Program-made: the position numbers and the translations under genes
Part shown: one piece after another, positions 5,547 through 5,646 of the stretch
Position numbering within the stretch: the stretch's first letter is position 1
Layout of the letters: each line of letters opens with the position of its first letter
Notes under the pieces: generated by a model
Database searches by the model: none
What the model saw: the letters and a program-made list of their open reading frames with translations, nothing else
Told to the model about the DNA's origin: nothing
Source of the DNA: CAZBDV01 sp964490765
GTDB taxonomy: Bacteria; Cloacimonadota; Cloacimonadia; Cloacimonadales; JAJBBL01
Length of the DNA stretch: 5,646 bases
Assembly (NCBI GenBank): GCA_964490765.1
Contig: CAZBDV010000061.1
Location: forward strand, 1-5,646
Direction of reading: 5' to 3'

Positions 5547-5646
5547 TTAATTATCTGCCTGCCTGCTATTACCGGCTGGGATAAATGAAGATGGTGTACC
5601 CAGCAGGGCAGCACCTGGTTGTTCCGTAGAAGCAACCACTCTATAG
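5547..5646 (-). CDS. Secreted FN3-type protein, C-terminal fragment
   Basis: This is the 3' end of a minus-strand gene entering from the right edge; 32 residues and a TAA stop (5549-5547) are visible. The reading begins YRVVASTEQPGAALLGTPSS and ends SRQADN. It matches the C-terminus of the large protein (YKVTASTDQPAALLQESPSQ, residues 1523-1542): with one or two gaps, Y, V, AST, QP, AALL and PS are shared. The first part is therefore the last strand of an FN3 domain of the 'KFYKVTAST' kind, and the rest a short polar tail. The upstream gene is thus a relative of the large gene, at least at its C-terminus, suggesting a tandem family of secreted proteins. The stop codon sits within a 13-bp dyad (5539-5551), and a hairpin follows 19 nt on. 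The rest of the protein lies outside the window. Confidence 0.8.
   Translation of the reverse strand, partial: YRVVASTEQPGAALLGTPSSFIPAGNSRQADN

Overview
The window is a tandem of three genes for exported proteins, all on the minus strand. One gene, positions 309-4970, is complete. The right edge holds the last 32 codons of the gene upstream of it, and the left edge holds the first 34 codons of the gene downstream. There is no sign of plus-strand coding, mobile elements, CRISPR arrays, tRNA or rRNA.

Read in the direction of transcription (right to left), the layout is as follows. First comes the 3' end of a secreted fibronectin-type protein (5646-5547), followed 19 nt later by a strong terminator-like hairpin (5527-5498). 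Next is an AT-rich spacer of about 576 nt with short repeats and, next to the following gene, overlapping promoter-like and attenuator-like signals. Then comes a 1553-residue modular surface or secreted protein. It has a signal peptide, two jelly-roll (choice-of-anchor J / MAM-like) domains, an InlB-like B-repeat, a carboxypeptidase-regulatory-like domain, an ASPM/HYDIN-type Ig domain, and an Ig-like and an FN3 fold that each appear to be interrupted by a related inserted domain. A final FN3 domain closes the protein. After it lies a 205-nt spacer with two GC-rich hairpins and a 17-bp palindrome, and then the start of another signal-peptide protein.

The domain repertoire suggests an uncultured Gram-negative phylum, with Cloacimonadota as the best guess. 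The diagnostic parts are the C-terminal FN3 of the 'YxIYSSADPY ... KFYKVTAST' type, FN3 interrupted by a large beta domain, and the neighbour that begins its mature part with 'EIVGYVAY'. This assignment comes from remembered family style and was not searched; Fibrobacterota, Marinimicrobia-like and related lineages use similar modules. No catalytic domain is visible, and the proteins look like adhesive, binding or structural surface proteins. Each gene is separated from the next by hairpins, so they look like individually transcribed members of a local family and not a tight operon. The most interesting points are the duplicated insert domains, the arginine clusters in an otherwise lysine- and arginine-poor protein, the conserved C-terminal tail shared with the neighbour, and the leader or promoter architecture at 4980-5038.
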